Source: Olavius sp. associated proteobacterium Delta 1 (lineage in GTDB: Bacteria; Desulfobacterota; Desulfobacteria; Desulfobacterales; JAFDCJ01). From it: DNA of 38,824 nucleotides. The stretch is from assembly GCA_902749685.1 (NCBI GenBank), contig CACVKW010000556.1, forward strand, positions 1 to 38,824, written 5' to 3'. Both the position numbers and the translations under genes were made by a program. A model generated the notes under the pieces. It was not told the DNA's origin, made no database searches, and saw only the letters and a list, made by a program, of their open reading frames with translations. Positions within the stretch are counted from its first letter, which is position 1; every line of letters starts with the position of its first letter. This document shows positions 1 through 6,888 of this stretch, one piece after another.

Positions 1-422
1 AACTTATTGAAATATAAACAAATCCGTATTTACCGGGGTCTAGTTAATATCCTCTATATTATCAGTGGGTTAAGTGTGCTCGCAACATAGGGCACGCAAC
101 CTAAAACTTGGCCCTTTTTGTGGATTGGCCAGGGGCAATCCACAATGACCGGGGGTTTTAGATTAGTTCAGCAAATCCTAACTTTTGATCCCACCTTTAC
201 TATGGATTAGTTCGCCCAATACAAAAACCTTCCAAAATATTTACCAATGTTTACATCAGGCGCGACAACCCCAATTCGCACCCTTGCAAAATACCGCGTG
301 TTGCAATATACAATGATCGAAGTCGAAGACTGTAAAGATATTATTGCATGTTATCTACGCGCTGCTATTTTTAAACAAACTGATCAAAAAGAATAAGGTC
401 AAAACTTGCAACAAGGAGTCCG
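1..422. other. Non-coding leader region upstream of the sigma54 activator
   Basis: No convincing gene is visible here. The region is AT-rich and contains a perfect 10-bp inverted repeat (118-127 with 136-145; arms TTGTGGATTG / CAATCCACAA, 8-nt loop). No T-run follows either arm, so it is not a clear terminator and could be an operator or an mRNA hairpin. I saw no sigma54-type promoter. The nearest candidate (GG at 397-398, TTGC from about 407) has 9 rather than 10 bases between GG and GC. Confidence 0.5.
118..145. repeat. Perfect 10-bp inverted repeat
   Basis: Arms TTGTGGATTG and CAATCCACAA are separated by an 8-nt G-rich loop. This is read directly from the sequence. It could be a binding site for a dimeric regulator or a hairpin in a transcript entering from outside the window. 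No function can be assigned. Confidence 0.5.
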
Positions 423-491
423 ATGCGCTGGGATGAATATCTCCGGCGGATGAGCTCGTTAACACTATATTGCATTTACAAACATGGGTAA
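423..491 (+). CDS. Possible 22-residue leader peptide overlapping the start of the activator gene
   Basis: An ATG at 423 lies 5 nt after a strong Shine-Dalgarno (AAGGAG, 412-417) and opens a 22-codon frame ending in TAA at 489-491. The stop lies 3 nt inside the activator gene, whose own ATG at 484 has no recognisable Shine-Dalgarno (it is preceded by TTTACAAAC). This arrangement is typical of translational coupling through a short upstream frame. The peptide starts MRWDEYLRRM and resembles no family I know. Alternatives are a chance frame, or a frameshift that removed an older N-terminus of the activator. Confidence 0.35.
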   Translation: MRWDEYLRRMSSLTLYCIYKHG

Positions 492-1911
492 TTTAGACAG
501 CAAGCAAGCATCAACGCAGTCATATGATGAAAAAGAACGATTAGAACTGATCATCTCTGCGCTCAATACCGGCCTGGCGCTCATTAGACCGGATATGACC
601 TTGGTCTGGTCTAATGACATTATCAAGCATAATTTTCCCGATGCAAACTTTCCCGGCAAAAAATGTTTTGCTGTGGCTGAAAACAGGACTACGCCCTGCG
701 AGGACTGCCAGGCGGTCCTTGCCTTTAAAGATGGAAAAATTCATGAACGGGAATTCCAGAACCAACAGAACAAGCGCTGGTATAAAGTGGTCGCCCTGCC
801 CGTAAAGGACCAGGAAGGTCGTGTTATATACGTGCTGGAAGCCTCCTCGGACATCGATGACCGGAAACAGGCAGAAAAGAAACGCGATCAGTCATTAAAG
901 GAACTTGAAGCACTTAAAAAAAAGCTGGAAGAGGAAAACATCTATCTCAAATCAGAGGTCCGTGAAGCCCGTCATTTCTCTGATATGATCGGCACGAGCA
1001 ATGCGCTCCGCTATGTTCAGACACAGGTGGCCCAGGTGGCTTCAACCGCTTCCACTGTATTGATCCAGGGAGAAACCGGTGTCGGCAAGGAATTGGTGGC
1101 CCGTGCAATTCATAATGACTCCAAAAGCCGGTCAGATAAACCCTTTATAAAAGTTAATTGTGCAGCCATTCCTTCGAACCTGGTCGAAAGCGAACTCTTC
1201 GGCCACGAACGCGGTGCATTTACCGATGCCCGGGAACAGAGAAAAGGACGTTTTGAACTGGCTGACACCGGCACGTTGTTTCTCGATGAAATCAGTGAAC
1301 TATCTCAGAATACGCAAGCTAAAATCCTGCGTGTTCTCCAGGAAGGAGAGTTTGAGAGGGTCGGTGGCACCCAGACCTTAAAATCAGATGTCCGGATCAT
1401 CGCAGCCACAAACCGGGATCTAAACGCTGAGGTAGCTGCCGGCCGCTTCCGTGCCGATCTTTTCTACCGCATTAATGTATATCCCATTACAGTACCGCCA
1501 CTGCGCAAACGGCGAGAAGATATCCCACTGCTGGTCGAGCATTTTGTTTCCCAGATAGGACCAGACATGGGCAAGAAAATCGAAAAGATACCAACAAAGG
1601 TTATGGAGCAGCTCAAGGCTTACAACTGGCCTGGAAACATTCGCGAACTGCGGAATGTGGTCGAACGTTCGCTTATCACAAGCCCGGGTTCAACATTTCA
1701 GCTTGCCGATTTCACAGTTGAGAGGCACAAATCTTTTTCTCCCCCTTCAAATCAAAGGGTTAGTCTTGACGAGATCCAGCAGCAGCATATCCAACAAGTC
1801 CTCAAAGAAACCGGGTGGAAAATTAATGGGGCCGGCGGTGCTGCTGAAATCCTGCAGATGAAACCCAGCACCCTCAGAAACCGGATGAAGAAATTGGGGA
1901 TTAAGCGATAG
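484..1911 (+). CDS. Sigma54-dependent transcriptional activator, PAS-AAA+-Fis HTH
   Basis: This 475-residue enhancer-binding protein drives open-complex formation by RNA polymerase-sigma54 through ATP hydrolysis. Residues about 18-130 form a PAS sensor with a CxxC pair (TPCEDC) of the kind seen in deltaproteobacterial PAS domains. A charged coiled coil follows (about 127-160), then the AAA+ domain (about 168-395) with Walker A GETGVGKE (196-203), the sigma54-contact loop GAFTDA (244-249; consensus GAFTGA) and Walker B TLFLDEIS (264-271). The C-terminus (about 430-475) is a Fis-type helix-turn-helix ending STLRNRMKKLGIKR. There is no receiver domain, so the signal is probably sensed directly by the PAS domain; its ligand is unknown. 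The two sigma54 promoters downstream (2270 and 4398) are the obvious candidate targets (inference). Confidence 0.93.
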   Translation: MGNLDSKQASTQSYDEKERLELIISALNTGLALIRPDMTLVWSNDIIKHNFPDANFPGKKCFAVAENRTTPCEDCQAVLAFKDGKIHEREFQNQQNKRWYKVVALPVKDQEGRVIYVLEASSDIDDRKQAEKKRDQSLKELEALKKKLEEENIYLKSEVREARHFSDMIGTSNALRYVQTQVAQVASTASTVLIQGETGVGKELVARAIHNDSKSRSDKPFIKVNCAAIPSNLVESELFGHERGAFTDAREQRKGRFELADTGTLFLDEISELSQNTQAKILRVLQEGEFERVGGTQTLKSDVRIIAATNRDLNAEVAAGRFRADLFYRINVYPITVPPLRKRREDIPLLVEHFVSQIGPDMGKKIEKIPTKVMEQLKAYNWPGNIRELRNVVERSLITSPGSTFQLADFTVERHKSFSPPSNQRVSLDEIQQQHIQQVLKETGWKINGAGGAAEILQMKPSTLRNRMKKLGIKR

Positions 1912-2053
1912 CAGCAGACCTGCAAGCTTTTAACTGACAGCATCCAACAAAAACACTTTCAATAATCCTCCAGCCTCCTACCTTCTGCCTTTAACCTCGA
2001 TATGGCCGCAAAAAGGCGCAAAAAGCACAAAAAAAAATTTCAGAGTTCATAAT

Positions 2054-2072
2054 TTCAATGTGCTACATTGAA
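2054..2072. promoter_or_regulatory. Candidate upstream activator (enhancer) site
   Basis: A perfect inverted repeat TTCAATGT-GCT-ACATTGAA lies about 200 bp upstream of the -24 element at 2271. Its size and symmetry suit a dimeric Fis-type helix-turn-helix, and the gene for such a protein ends only 143 bp away. That the activator binds here is inference from position and symmetry. Confidence 0.5.
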
Positions 2073-2137
2073 TAAAAATTGAAATTCCGACTTTTTACGA
2101 ATTCATCAACCTTGGGCCTTCAATCTTTCTTTTTCTA

Positions 2138-2170
2138 ACCAAATATGGAGACACTCACCAAATACGGAGA
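2138..2170 (+). repeat. Direct repeat ACCAAATAyGGAGA, two copies
   Basis: Two 14-nt copies (2138-2151 and 2157-2170) differ at one base and start 19 nt apart, about 100-130 bp upstream of the sigma54 promoter. They could be sites for IHF-like or accessory regulators. Nothing in the sequence decides this. Confidence 0.4.
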
Positions 2171-2269
2171 GCAGATGGGCCTTCCTGCTTTCCAACCTCC
2201 ACAACCACATCTAAATATAATATTTTGAAATAATTATTCAAAATTTATTTTAAGTCAGTTTTCTCTTTC

Positions 2270-2285
2270 AGGCATCAACCTTGCT
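2270..2285 (+). promoter_or_regulatory. Sigma54 (-24/-12) promoter of the ABM-dehydrogenase operon
   Basis: The sequence AGGCATCAACCTTGCT matches the consensus TGGCAC-N5-TTGCW. GG (2271-2272) and GC (2283-2284) are separated by exactly 10 nt, the spacing that defines this class. Transcription should start near 2296, about 40 nt before the ATG at 2336. Confidence 0.75.
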
Positions 2286-2335
2286 AAGTATGTATTTATC
2301 TTTCCCCAGACCTAACCTAATTCGAGAGGTATCTT

Positions 2336-2632
2336 ATGCAGGTTGGCCTTCAAGTACTATCAAAGTTTCCGCCGGAAAACCGACGGGAGTTCATCCGTTC
2401 TTTCAAGATTTTGCCACAATTTGATGGATGCAGGAAGAACTGCAGCTTTTGCCGGCTGTTTGAAGATGTGGGAGAACTAAACAGCTTTTTGTGGGTGGAG
2501 TATTGGCGCAATGAAAACGCCATGGAAGAATACCTGCAGTCAAACCGTTTCAAAACCCTTATGGGGGCTATCGAAACACTGGGGGAGCTTATTCATTTCA
2601 ACAAGGTTCAATTTCAGAATATTCAACAATAA
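2336..2632 (+). CDS. Small ABM-fold (antibiotic biosynthesis monooxygenase-like) protein
   Basis: This 98-residue protein has the length and pattern of single-domain ABM / dimeric alpha-beta barrel proteins. An N-terminal strand (QVGLQVLSKF) is followed by a helix, a strand around residues 45-58 ending WVEYWRN, and a helix with EEYLQSNRFKTLMGAI, typical of the family. Such proteins include cofactor-free quinol monooxygenases and also many with no known substrate. Three cysteines cluster at residues about 32-41 (CRKNCSFC), which is unusual for the family and might bind metal or form disulfides. It is the first gene after the sigma54 promoter and lies 23 nt before the dehydrogenase, so the two are very likely co-transcribed. 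The start has GAGAGG at about 2324. Confidence 0.65.
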   Translation: MQVGLQVLSKFPPENRREFIRSFKILPQFDGCRKNCSFCRLFEDVGELNSFLWVEYWRNENAMEEYLQSNRFKTLMGAIETLGELIHFNKVQFQNIQQ

Positions 2633-2655
2633 AAGCAATCCAAGGAGAAACGATC

Positions 2656-3813
2656 ATGGCAAAACCAGAATTCAACACGATTGTGACTGTTCCCAAACCC
2701 TACACCGTCGAATTGGTCAGGCGACCTTACCCACGCGTAAAACCGGGTTCGGTTCTTGTAAAAACCGAAATCGCCGCGGTCTGCGTTGATGATCGCATGT
2801 ACACGGATCATATCCATGAATGGTTCGACTCACCGCTGTACGGGATGGGTCACGAGGGCGTGGGCACGGTGCTCGAAGCGCCTGAATCGCACCATTTCAA
2901 GCCCGGTGATCGGGTTCTGATCTCACACGGGGCCTATTGCGGCCGCTGTTTTGCCTGTCAGAACGGGTTGTCTCAGGCCCATTGCGCGAGCCTGTCCGAT
3001 GGGGTCCGTGCCGGTTTGAGCACAACGGCACCCGAATTTTTTGTCGATGGTTTGGCACCCGTTGAACGGAAGAACGAATCCGAATCAGGCTGGGCTGCTA
3101 TGGGAGAGTACCGGCTGGCTGACGAGGGCATCTGCACCCTGCTGCCCGATGATCTGGATTTTCGCCATGCTATTGCAGCGGAGTGTTCGGTTGGAATGGC
3201 GCACTGCGCCCAGGAATTCATGGAAGTCAAAGCAGGAGATCGTGTTCTGCTGGTTGGCGGTGGTCAGCGACAATTTTCAATGTCACACGTCATTACAGGA
3301 CTCTTCCGGGGTGCCAGAGTGATATCGGCAGTCGATGATGATTTTCAACTGGAAACGGTACGCAAGATTGGCGAGGCCAGAGGGGGCACGCCGGATTTGC
3401 ACATCATTGATATGCGCGAATCGTCCTGGACCGACAAAGTCTTCGAATTGACTGACGGTATCGGACCGGACAAGGTTGCGGATTTCACGAGCCGGGAGGA
3501 AATCCTGAACACCGAAATTGATCTCATACGCCATGACGGAGTGCTCTATATCCAGGAAAATCTCTATAATAAAAACCGCGTTCTCAAAGTTGATCCTTAT
3601 GCCGCGATTGCCGAGAAAAACCTAAAAATCACGGGCACCATCGACTCGCGTCGAATCGATCGACCCGGCATCATCCGCATGCTGCGCAACAAGGAGGTTC
3701 AGCGGATGTGGGATGTGGTGGTGACGCATGAATTCCCCATGTCGGAGACGGAGGAAGCCCTCAAGGTCTCAGTCAGTAAACAGTGCGGCAAGATATTACT
3801 GTATCCCAACTGA
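2656..3813 (+). CDS. Zinc-dependent medium-chain alcohol dehydrogenase-like protein
   Basis: This 385-residue protein is of the MDR (alcohol dehydrogenase) superfamily. Visible residues are the catalytic-zinc cysteine C43 (AVCVDD), the GHE signature (MGHEGVG, H66/E67) and a structural-zinc lobe with C95, C98, C101 and C110. The Rossmann region begins about residue 193 (GDRVLLVGGG); its glycine motif reads GGGQRQ, not the usual GxGxxG, and only loosely resembles it. The substrate cannot be told; an NAD(P)-linked alcohol/aldehyde or related redox step is likely. A clear AAGGAG precedes the ATG. With the preceding ABM protein it may oxidise a specific organic substrate under control of the upstream PAS activator (inference). 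Confidence 0.85.
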   Translation: MAKPEFNTIVTVPKPYTVELVRRPYPRVKPGSVLVKTEIAAVCVDDRMYTDHIHEWFDSPLYGMGHEGVGTVLEAPESHHFKPGDRVLISHGAYCGRCFACQNGLSQAHCASLSDGVRAGLSTTAPEFFVDGLAPVERKNESESGWAAMGEYRLADEGICTLLPDDLDFRHAIAAECSVGMAHCAQEFMEVKAGDRVLLVGGGQRQFSMSHVITGLFRGARVISAVDDDFQLETVRKIGEARGGTPDLHIIDMRESSWTDKVFELTDGIGPDKVADFTSREEILNTEIDLIRHDGVLYIQENLYNKNRVLKVDPYAAIAEKNLKITGTIDSRRIDRPGIIRMLRNKEVQRMWDVVVTHEFPMSETEEALKVSVSKQCGKILLYPN

Positions 3814-3839
3814 CGCTGAACTTGAAAAGGAGAAAGTAT

Positions 3840-4355
3840 ATGAGTGCAAATGCAAATTCATCGGAGAAATCAGCAGCAGGTTGGCGCTTAAAGTTAGGAG
3901 CTGCGCTCTTTGGGCTAAGCATTTTATTGCCGGTCGCGGGTGTGCCCCTGGTAACGGCGCTCGGCCTGTCAACCACAATGACCGCATCTGTATCCGGAGG
4001 CCTCCTGGTGGGGGCTGAGGTTCTCGGAGTCTGTGCCGTAGCCGTCATGGGAAAAAGTGGCTACGCCTTCATCAAAAACCGTGTTTTCGGGTTTCTAAAG
4101 CAGCATGGCCCACCCCAGAAAGTCAGTCGCGGTCGTTACAACATCGGGCTCGTGATCTTTTGCGTGCCGCTGCTGTTTGGCTGGTTGTCACTATATATAT
4201 CCGAGTGGGCTCCCGGCTTGTTGAGTTATCCGCTTCCTTTTGCAATTGGCGGTGACGTCTTGATCTTGGCGAGTTTGTTCTTTCTCGGGGGAGACTTCTG
4301 GGACAAGATTCGTTCGTTATTCATTCATGACGCTGAGGTGCACTTTCCCCAATAA
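3840..4355 (+). CDS. Small four-helix membrane protein (transporter-suffix-domain-like)
   Basis: The ATG at 3840 follows AAAAGGAGAAAGT and is preferred over in-frame upstream triplets that lie inside the dehydrogenase gene; it gives 171 residues. Four hydrophobic segments are visible at about residues 17-42, 47-70, 100-120 and 132-150. The pattern, with GGDVLILASLFFLGGDFWDKIRSLF near the C-terminus, resembles small proteins annotated as transporter suffix domain proteins; I recall the family only loosely. It starts 27 nt after the dehydrogenase and is probably the last gene of the first sigma54 unit. A role in passing substrate or stabilising a transporter is only a guess. Confidence 0.6.
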   Translation: MSANANSSEKSAAGWRLKLGAALFGLSILLPVAGVPLVTALGLSTTMTASVSGGLLVGAEVLGVCAVAVMGKSGYAFIKNRVFGFLKQHGPPQKVSRGRYNIGLVIFCVPLLFGWLSLYISEWAPGLLSYPLPFAIGGDVLILASLFFLGGDFWDKIRSLFIHDAEVHFPQ

Positions 4356-4397
4356 TCAAATAGATTAATTGAAATGAAGGCATCATTGACTCGCACC

Positions 4398-4413
4398 AGG
4401 CACTTCATTTGCT
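4398..4413 (+). promoter_or_regulatory. Second sigma54 (-24/-12) promoter
   Basis: The sequence AGGCACTTCATTTGCT has GG (4399-4400) and GC (4411-4412) exactly 10 nt apart and matches TGGCAC-N5-TTGCW at all but the first base. It lies about 165 nt before the DUF1254 start, so the mRNA would carry the degenerate gene fragment at 4499-4570 as its leader. I could not find a copy of the 2054 palindrome here. Confidence 0.75.
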
Positions 4414-4498
4414 GAGTTACCGAGAGTACAGTTCGTCTACAACGTAAAATTACAGGTTGACTGTAAACCACGATTCAAACTTTGATGGAATTCGAAAA

Positions 4499-4570
4499 AT
4501 GCAAGACAAACCGGAAGGATAAAGCCAAGTTCAGGCGTGAGTCCCTACAATTACATAGACTTGAAAGGAT
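4499..4570 (+). pseudogene. Frameshifted 5' fragment of a TMEM175-like gene (partial duplicate of 6215-6285)
   Basis: These 72 nt align with the first 71 nt of the TMEM175-like gene at 6215, with 7 mismatches and one inserted G (GAAGGATAAA versus GAAGATAAA). The insertion creates a stop after six sense codons plus one. After it, the shifted frame still encodes the same protein (DKAKFRRESLQLHRLER versus DKAKFKREYLQLHRLER). Most differing codons are synonymous, so the copy probably diverged as a working paralogue before being lost. About 12 nt upstream (ATTCGAAAA) is also shared. The fragment ends in GAAAGGAT, which now serves as the Shine-Dalgarno of the DUF1254 gene 8 nt downstream. Confidence 0.75.
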
Positions 4571-4578
4571 AACGAAAA

Positions 4579-6108
4579 ATGAGAAAAGAGACCTTATGGA
4601 AAGTATTTACATTGGTTTGTGCGGCCGTGCTGGGGGTGTGCCTGATCTGTCCGGTCGCTCTTGCAGCAGCTGAAACGATGTACCCCAACAAGGTTAAAAC
4701 CCACATCGGCACGCTGACCTTTGACCACGGCATCCCAACCGAAGAGACTTCCGAAAAACTTTACTACGAGCTGGATTATCACAGGGCAGTGCAAGCCTAT
4801 CTGTGGTCCCTGCCGATCGTGGGGCAGGCCCAATGGCGGCAGTCGTATCTCGACCTCTACGACATGAAGCCGAACCAAATCGTCTACTTGACCCAGTTCA
4901 ACGATCGCTCGCTCATACTCACGGCCAATGAATCGACTCCTTACCTGATCGGCTGGACCAACCTCCAGGACAAGGCAGCTGTTGTCGAAGTTCCCCCCGC
5001 GGCGGTGATCGGACTGGGTATCGACTTTTGGCAACGGGGGCTGGCGGATTTCGGCATGTTCGGCCCCTTCTCAGGCAAAGGAGGCACCTGGGTGATCACC
5101 GGTCCCGAAACACCGAAGTCTGAAATTCCCTACATCGAGGGTGCCAAGTATATCGAGTCCAAGACCAATAATGTCTGGTTCCTGTTCCGCCTGACTATGC
5201 CGCCTGAAGAACGCGACCAGGTCATCAGCCAGATTAAAGTCTACTATTATGGCGAAACGCCCAAAGCTGCGACGATAATTCCGGCTGACAACAAACCGGG
5301 CCGCAACTATCAGCCCCGTGGCATAAAATACTGGCAAATGCTGCACGCCATTTTGCAAGAGGAACCGGTGGAAGAGCGGGATCGCTTCTTCATGTATTTC
5401 TTAAAGGAATTGGGCATCGAAAAAGGTAAGCCCTTCAAGCCGACTGAGCGTCAAAGAAAAATCATGGCCGATGCGGTCGTCGTCGGCGAAGCCATGGCCA
5501 AGAACATGGTCTTCCGCGAACGTTTGCCTGGTGTGCTGCGCGATGACGGCTGGCGCCTGATATTGGGACGCGTTGAAGGTACGGAACCCGGTGATGCCAT
5601 GGAGCACACCCAGAGAACCAGGTATTTTGACCGGTTCGACCCGCGTGCCCGCTATACCTATGAGGCCTGCACCACGTCCGAGCGGATGGTGTTCCCCAAG
5701 CCGGGTTTCGGTATGGGTTATGGCGGGATGTTCCTGGATACCAAGGGCCGCACCCTGGCTGGCGACCGCTCCTACGTGATCAATGTGCCGTCGAACCCGC
5801 CGGTCAAGCTGTTCTGGGCGGTCACCATATACGATGTGGACACCCGCGGCCTGATAACCAGCGACCAGCAGCGTGCGGAGCGCGGTTCGGCGCATAAGGG
5901 AATCAAAACCAATCCGGACGGTTCGACCCCGGTGTTCATCGGCCCTGAGGCCCCAAAGGGTTGGGAGAACAACTGGATCAAGTCGGTTCCCGGCCGGGCC
6001 TGGTTCCCCTACTTCCGCTTCTATGGACCGACTGAGCCGTTTTTTGATCAAAGCTGGAAGCTGCCCCAAATTAAAGAGGTGGACTACAGTAAATACGGCA
6101 AGGATTAA
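4579..6108 (+). CDS. Exported DUF1254/DUF1214 protein
   Basis: This 509-residue protein has a Sec signal peptide (residues 1 to about 31: MRKET, a hydrophobic stretch, then LAAAE). An N-terminal DUF1254 region (about 60-190, with YHRAVQAYLWSLPIVG and a DLYDMKPNQIVYLTQ stretch) and a C-terminal DUF1214 region (about 385-490, with LFWAVTIYDVDTRGLITSDQ and WFPYFRFYGP) follow. The two domains commonly occur together in secreted proteins of unknown biochemical function. GAAAGGAT 8 nt upstream decides the start. It is first behind the second sigma54 promoter. No frameshift is seen. What it binds or cleaves is unknown; periplasmic or outer-surface location is inferred from the signal peptide. Confidence 0.85.
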   Translation: MRKETLWKVFTLVCAAVLGVCLICPVALAAAETMYPNKVKTHIGTLTFDHGIPTEETSEKLYYELDYHRAVQAYLWSLPIVGQAQWRQSYLDLYDMKPNQIVYLTQFNDRSLILTANESTPYLIGWTNLQDKAAVVEVPPAAVIGLGIDFWQRGLADFGMFGPFSGKGGTWVITGPETPKSEIPYIEGAKYIESKTNNVWFLFRLTMPPEERDQVISQIKVYYYGETPKAATIIPADNKPGRNYQPRGIKYWQMLHAILQEEPVEERDRFFMYFLKELGIEKGKPFKPTERQRKIMADAVVVGEAMAKNMVFRERLPGVLRDDGWRLILGRVEGTEPGDAMEHTQRTRYFDRFDPRARYTYEACTTSERMVFPKPGFGMGYGGMFLDTKGRTLAGDRSYVINVPSNPPVKLFWAVTIYDVDTRGLITSDQQRAERGSAHKGIKTNPDGSTPVFIGPEAPKGWENNWIKSVPGRAWFPYFRFYGPTEPFFDQSWKLPQIKEVDYSKYGKD

Positions 6109-6214
6109 GAGGTTAATTTATTAAAAGGGAGATCGAACACTGATTTTGTGCGTAGCCAGGGCACAGCTCAATGGTCATCCATAACCGCTATTTTTTAAGG
6201 GATTCGAAAAAAAA

Positions 6215-6859
6215 ATGCAAGACAAGCCAGAAGATAAAGCCAAGTTCAAGCGTGAGTACCTGCAACTGCATAGACTTGAAAGGATGGTCGATGTCGTTTA
6301 TGCCATTATTATTTGGCGCGCTTTTATCCTGCTTCCGAGACCAACCGCAGATCAATTTAGCTGGGAACATATCGGCGCTTTTCTGTGCGCCAACATTGGT
6401 GTTTTCCTGCTGGTCATCATCGGAATCGTCGTCACAATTATCTACTGGATACAAAATAACGTTTTATTCGGCAACCTGCAAACCACCGACAGTCGCCATA
6501 CGATCCTGTCGATCCTGCAACTCTTTTTTTTGCTGGTTTTTCTGGTATCCATGCGCCTCGGAATTGAATTAGGAGCCTCCAACGCCACCCGGGTGTTGGA
6601 AAGCATTGCCGCCGCACTGGTCGGCATCGCAGGCGGTTGGGGCTGGTCGTATGCCATCAAAAATCATCGTTTGTTATTACCCGAAGTTACAGAGCAATAT
6701 GCCTATCGATTAAGAGATCGTATTCTGGCAGAGCCGATCACCGCCATCATTACCATTCCGTTTGCATTTGCTGGACCGATCCTCTGGGAAGTATCCTGGC
6801 TGAGCTATCTGCTGGTGGTGATTTTGGTAAGACGGCAGCGGCGAAGGAAAATAGCCTAA
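6215..6859 (+). CDS. TMEM175-like (DUF1211-type) membrane protein
   Basis: This 214-residue protein has a short charged N-terminus, then RLERMVDVVYAIII, which resembles the RxxxFSDGVFAI signature of bacterial TMEM175-type potassium channels, although the FSD core is changed to MVD. Hydrophobic helices follow at about residues 22-40, 48-75, 92-112, 128-145, 168-185 and 190-206. Bacterial TMEM175 proteins are tetrameric K+ channels; whether this divergent member conducts ions is unknown. No strong Shine-Dalgarno is adjacent (AAGGGA is 12 nt upstream). Its 5' end is duplicated at 4499-4570. It lies 106 nt after the DUF1254 gene and 29 nt before the next gene. Confidence 0.6.
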   Translation: MQDKPEDKAKFKREYLQLHRLERMVDVVYAIIIWRAFILLPRPTADQFSWEHIGAFLCANIGVFLLVIIGIVVTIIYWIQNNVLFGNLQTTDSRHTILSILQLFFLLVFLVSMRLGIELGASNATRVLESIAAALVGIAGGWGWSYAIKNHRLLLPEVTEQYAYRLRDRILAEPITAIITIPFAFAGPILWEVSWLSYLLVVILVRRQRRRKIA

Positions 6860-6888
6860 GAAATTTAACGATAAAGGAGGAAATGACT

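Larger units (their letters stand above)
1912..2335 (+). promoter_or_regulatory. Regulatory gap between activator and target operon
   Basis: This 424-nt AT-rich stretch has no gene. It holds, in order, a perfect palindrome (2054-2072), a direct repeat of ACCAAATAyGGAGA (2138-2151 and 2157-2170, spaced 19 nt start to start), and a -24/-12 promoter (2270-2285). An enhancer site about 200 bp upstream of a sigma54 promoter is the standard layout for this promoter class. The GGGCCTTC word also occurs twice (near 2114 and 2176). Confidence 0.65.

Noticed and set aside
395..412. Sigma54 promoter for the activator itself
   Set aside because: GG and GC are 9 nt apart rather than the required 10.
5401..6069. 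222-codon minus-strand frame opposite the DUF1254 gene
   Set aside because: It is the antisense shadow of a gene with clear domains and a signal peptide.
6637..6888. N-terminal extension of the LssY-type gene
   Set aside because: It overlaps the TMEM175-like gene in another frame; AAAGGAGG fixes the start at 6889.
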